Of a DNA stretch of 64,000 nt, positions 60,838 to 64,000 are shown one piece after another (position 1 is the stretch's first letter; each line of letters opens with the position of its first letter). This stretch comes from Yponomeuta sedellus. Its lineage: Eukaryota > Arthropoda > Insecta > Lepidoptera > Yponomeutidae. The notes below the pieces were generated by a model. It was not told where the DNA came from and did not search any database. It saw only the letters and a list, made by a program, of their open reading frames with translations. Location of the stretch: assembly GCA_934045075.1 (NCBI GenBank), contig OW203724.1:25743528-25807527 (forward strand), in the 5' to 3' direction. A program made the position numbers and the translations under genes.

Positions 60838-61134
60838 GTGCTTAGTGCGAGTTTGACAGATCCAATCGAATAACTTTACTACCGCGTTAATCGAGCATTG
60901 AGTAGTGAGTAAGTTAACCGCTCGAACTGGCAAAACGCTGTCACAGTACAACTTGCACTAGCGTTTATTCGTGTTATGGCTGGTAAACGTGTTCACTTCT
61001 CAACGTAAACCATTACAACTCGCACTCAGCAATTTTAATTTCCATACTTGTCGCTAGGTGGCGCTTCCTCGATGCCATAGAAATATGAGTTTACGTTAAC
61101 GCGATCGAGTAGTTAAAAAACTCGCACTAAGCAC
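60838..61134. mobile_element. MITE with 17-bp perfect terminal inverted repeats, 297 bp
   Basis: The ends are GTGCTTAGTGCGAGTTT and its exact complement. The interior has no reading frame. The target duplication is ambiguous (CAG in AGATCAGA on the left, ACAG on the right). Confidence 0.7.
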
Positions 61135-61139
61135 ACAGT

Positions 61140-62240
61140 TGTACTTTGGAACCTTTCGTCGCAAATACAGGATTCAAATCGCCGTTGTAAAGCGGACGCC
61201 CAGATGTGGTGGTTGCATATTTCATTCACCGTAGGATTCTTTATACTATTTCATTGCACCACAAAAGATTAATGTTATTTTATTCCATGGTGAAAAAAAA
61301 TAGTAATTTGCGCCGGGTCTAGTCTCTAAAGAATAGTGACACAAAAGAAAAACTCACTGATATCGGTGACGTCACTCCACTTCATTATGACGTCGGCACA
61401 GCTGTCACCTGCAAAACAAAGAACGGGCTGATTGACCTAAAACTAAAGCATCTTATTGGAATATACCTACTTAATCTAAGTAAGCCTGAGCTCGCAAGCA
61501 GTGTATTTTAATGTTATTCAAAGAATGGTGAAATAATCCACATTATAATAATGCTATCGGGGGGCTTTGTACTATAACTATACGACATTTATAGTCTGTA
61601 CATAACTGACGTTGTATTGTGAAAGAAACCTGAACAAAAGGAAAGAACTGAGGCATGCTCAAGTGTAATTGTTAAATTTTTTTTTTGCATGTGTCACAAT
61701 CACAATAGGCACACACAACGATGCTCGGGCGGCGAATCTCTCTGCGATGAATAGTAATTATTATAAATGGAAAAAGTACCTAAGTAAATGCTATTTGCAT
61801 AGCGCGAGTACAGACTAGTTTGTAACAGCTGTAGCCAGCCACACACGCAATGCTACAGGTGTCATAGGTTGCTCCTGCCTGTCTCCTTTCGTACCAAAAA
61901 GGATGAGTTTGTTCATATACTACTATCAGTGTATGAAACTAGCGATATCAAGACCGCGTTTTATAATCGTAGTTTCGACAATTCGATATAGGTACATCGC
62001 GTTGCTTAGTTTTCCTACTTTTTATTAAACTGCGGATTTATAGACTTGGAATTGTCACAGTAAACGGTGATTTGTAGTTCTATGAAGCAGACCCCACAGC
62101 TGTTCCATATTTGTTGAGCAACGCATTTTTTTATTCCTGGCATTCCTCTTGGTCGCGCATTCTAACGTTTTTAAAGATTACAAGAGAATCAGTGTACTTT
62201 TTTAATTTGGTCACAGGCGAAATTATTAGATCATAACATC
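61140..62240. other. Stretch without recognisable gene
   Basis: No open frame, splice structure or repeat that I can name. Confidence 0.45.
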
Positions 62241-62246
62241 ACACTA

Positions 62247-62432
62247 ATCACACTTCACACTAATAATATAAAGGCGAAAGTTTGTGAGTGTGTATGTTTG
62301 TTACTTCTTCACGTCTAAACGGCTGGATTTTTATAAAAAAATAGTATGGAGTTAGCTGACACCCTGGATTAAATACGGTTTACTGCGGGAAAGTATCTTA
62401 TTCCGTAAGACGGCGGGGCACTGCTAGTTATG
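62247..62432 (+). repeat. Widespread lepidopteran repeat R2, copy 2
   Basis: GCGAAAGTTTGTGAGTGTGT, CTTCTTCACGTCTAAACGG and GGAGTTAGCTGACACCCTGG are colinear with 24226-24412. Confidence 0.7.
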
Positions 62433-62584
62433 AAATAAAATTATGGATATTTTAGACACATATTTTAGACACAATGTTCTTTTCATATTTTTATTGCCAA
62501 TTTCAGTACCGATATTAAAATAGGTTTAAATGTTCGTTATTACATTTTGATTTTTTTATTTATGTATGTAACAAATACATATTG

Positions 62585-62806
62585 CGAATGTGAGTGGCAG
62601 CTTGTAAGGGACGTCCCAGGCGGACTTACATCGACCAAATAGGGGATGTATTAGCAAAGGGAAAGATAAAAAGTACCCGGAACCGGCGTGCGTGCATGCA
62701 ACGACTTATGAACGATGATGAAGTGAAGGTATCTGTCAGGATCGTGGCAAGTGGCAGTCCCTGGTCTCTGCCAACCCCTCTGGGATACAGGCGTGAGGTT
62801 ATGTAT
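62585..62806 (+). repeat. LINE C-terminal fragment, family R3
   Basis: Reads KGRPRRTYIDQIGDVLAKGK and TRNRRACMQRLMNDDEVKV. A one-base shift is needed to keep the family frame afterwards. It ends in a (TATG)n-like tail at about 62797-62812. Confidence 0.75.
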
Positions 62807-63154
62807 GTATATATTTATTTAGGTTTTTTGCCAGATGTAAAAGCACCTTTATCATGGATAGCGGACAACATGACACTGTAAATGACAAGATGTTGTTTAC
62901 CACCGTGTATAATGTTATGGGATCTAACCAGCTCACGCAGCAAGCCATACATTATTTATTATGCAAACGAGCGAACCTACTTCGGAACATTGGGAACGCG
63001 CCTTCGACGCGGAGATGCGCACCTAAATCGAAGCTTCTATCGCATTCACACAAGCTCATATTGAGTTCAACGATACGCTGATATTTACAAGAACTAGATT
63101 CCTTAAAATCCTCTTCAAATACAGTTTGAAATACTCTTTCCCTTTATATGAGAC

Positions 63155-63181
63155 TAACGGTGTTTTTAAATAACACCGTTA
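63155..63181. repeat. Short hairpin
   Basis: TAACGGTGTT and AACACCGTTA enclose a 7-base loop. Confidence 0.45.
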
Positions 63182-63653
63182 CTATAGGCACAAACTACAT
63201 TTGAGGACTGTTTCAGAGGAATATGTGTTCAAATAAATAACACCATCAGTGTTGTCGGCCATGATGAGCCTTTAGAAAAAGATAATGTAGGACGTCCAAT
63301 AAGTTTCCTGAAATCAATAACAGGAGGGATGGCGCGTGAATAATAAAACGTCCGTTTGAGACAATGAATCGAGCGAACTCCTACCTACTTCGTACTTCAT
63401 CATGACCGTACAGTAACATCCAGCAGGGATTTTAGGCCATCTGCTAATTACTTTTGAATTAATGAGCAGCACCGCGCTCCACCGAACAGAAACTTAAAGA
63501 TGGAGTCAGGACGACCTGTAATTCCCCTGAAATATTGCCGGCGCCGCCAAATCAACTGGAAACTCTAGCCGGCAAGTGAATAATGCTAAGTGATTTTGAC
63601 ACTGAAGACGTCAGACGTAAGTATACATACCTAATACCAGTCTTACAGGAACA

Positions 63654-63983
63654 GGGTGCTTGAAATAATGGTTAGGGATGAAAGTATTGAAGAAATACCA
63701 AATCCAGTTTTTACTTCCTCTTCTTCTTCTTTTCGTGTCAGCGATTCGACCAGTCTATATTTTTCCTGTTTTTACTAAAAACAGGAGTCATCTCATCACA
63801 TGTATTACTTTTATTGTGTGTACCTAGTTACTTACATTGATCCCAAAAATATTTGCCACGTCTTTGTCACTGAATCGTTGGATTATTTTGGATTAAAAGT
63901 TCTGGTTCTGCATTTGACCAATTTCATACGGGGTTCCATAAGGTTTAAAGGGTGCTTGAAATAATGGTTAGGGATGAAAGTAT
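63654..63983 (+). repeat. Direct repeat pair, 34 bp, spacing 296 bp
   Basis: GGGTGCTTGAAATAATGGTT plus 14 more identical bases occurs at 63654-63687 and again at 63950-63983. The sequence after each copy is also similar, so a roughly 296-bp tandem unit probably continues past the window end. Confidence 0.8.
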
Positions 63984-64000
63984 GAAAGAAAAAGCAAATC

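Overview
Eukaryotic, AT-rich DNA with short GC-rich coding exons, GT-AG introns and dense interspersed repeats. The repeat types look lepidopteran: fragments around the 'CCCACTGCTGGGGCACGGG' motif, the 'GCGAAAGTTTGTGAGTGTGTATG' family, LINE tails reading 'RPRRTYIDQ..', and many small inverted-repeat elements. I read it as moth or butterfly nuclear DNA. The species cannot be told from the sequence.

Layout. 1-6.2 kb: no gene, several repeats and foldback/MITE elements. 6.2-16.2 kb: a tandem pair of four-exon short-chain dehydrogenase/reductase (SDR) genes on the + strand, duplicated with TATA region and 3' flank (ATG-to-ATG spacing 7,083 bp). They are separated by repeat debris including a large foldback element. 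The upstream copy has lost the canonical catalytic serine. 16.7-18.6 kb, - strand: a Ser/Lys-rich, probably nuclear 584-aa protein of unknown function with a mini-intron just upstream of its start. 19.4-20.4 kb: a MITE-like element with unusual back-to-back hairpins. 20.8-27.6 kb, + strand: a complete four-exon Cdt2 (DTL, l(2)dtl) gene, the substrate receptor of the CRL4-Cdt2 ubiquitin ligase, with an E2F-type site upstream and a degenerate C-terminal PIP box. 28.0-30.7 kb: a cluster of four inverted-repeat elements, two with clear TTA target-site duplications.

34.9-57.8 kb, - strand: I assemble five GC-rich phase-0 exons into one 217-aa protein with large introns; I do not recognise its family. 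Just beyond its last exon is a 33-bp minisatellite. One intron holds a LINE (ORF1 with an FP25K-like C-terminal domain; intact ORF2 with endonuclease and reverse transcriptase) bracketed by 89-bp inverted repeats of about 98% identity. Another intron holds a decayed LINE RT. 57.8-64 kb: no gene seen, only repeats.

No prokaryotic system, CRISPR array, rRNA or intact tRNA gene was found. The genes do not form a pathway. The most noteworthy items are the SDR pair with divergent catalytic residues, the Cdt2 gene architecture, the unrecognised long-intron gene, and the LINE inside long inverted repeats.
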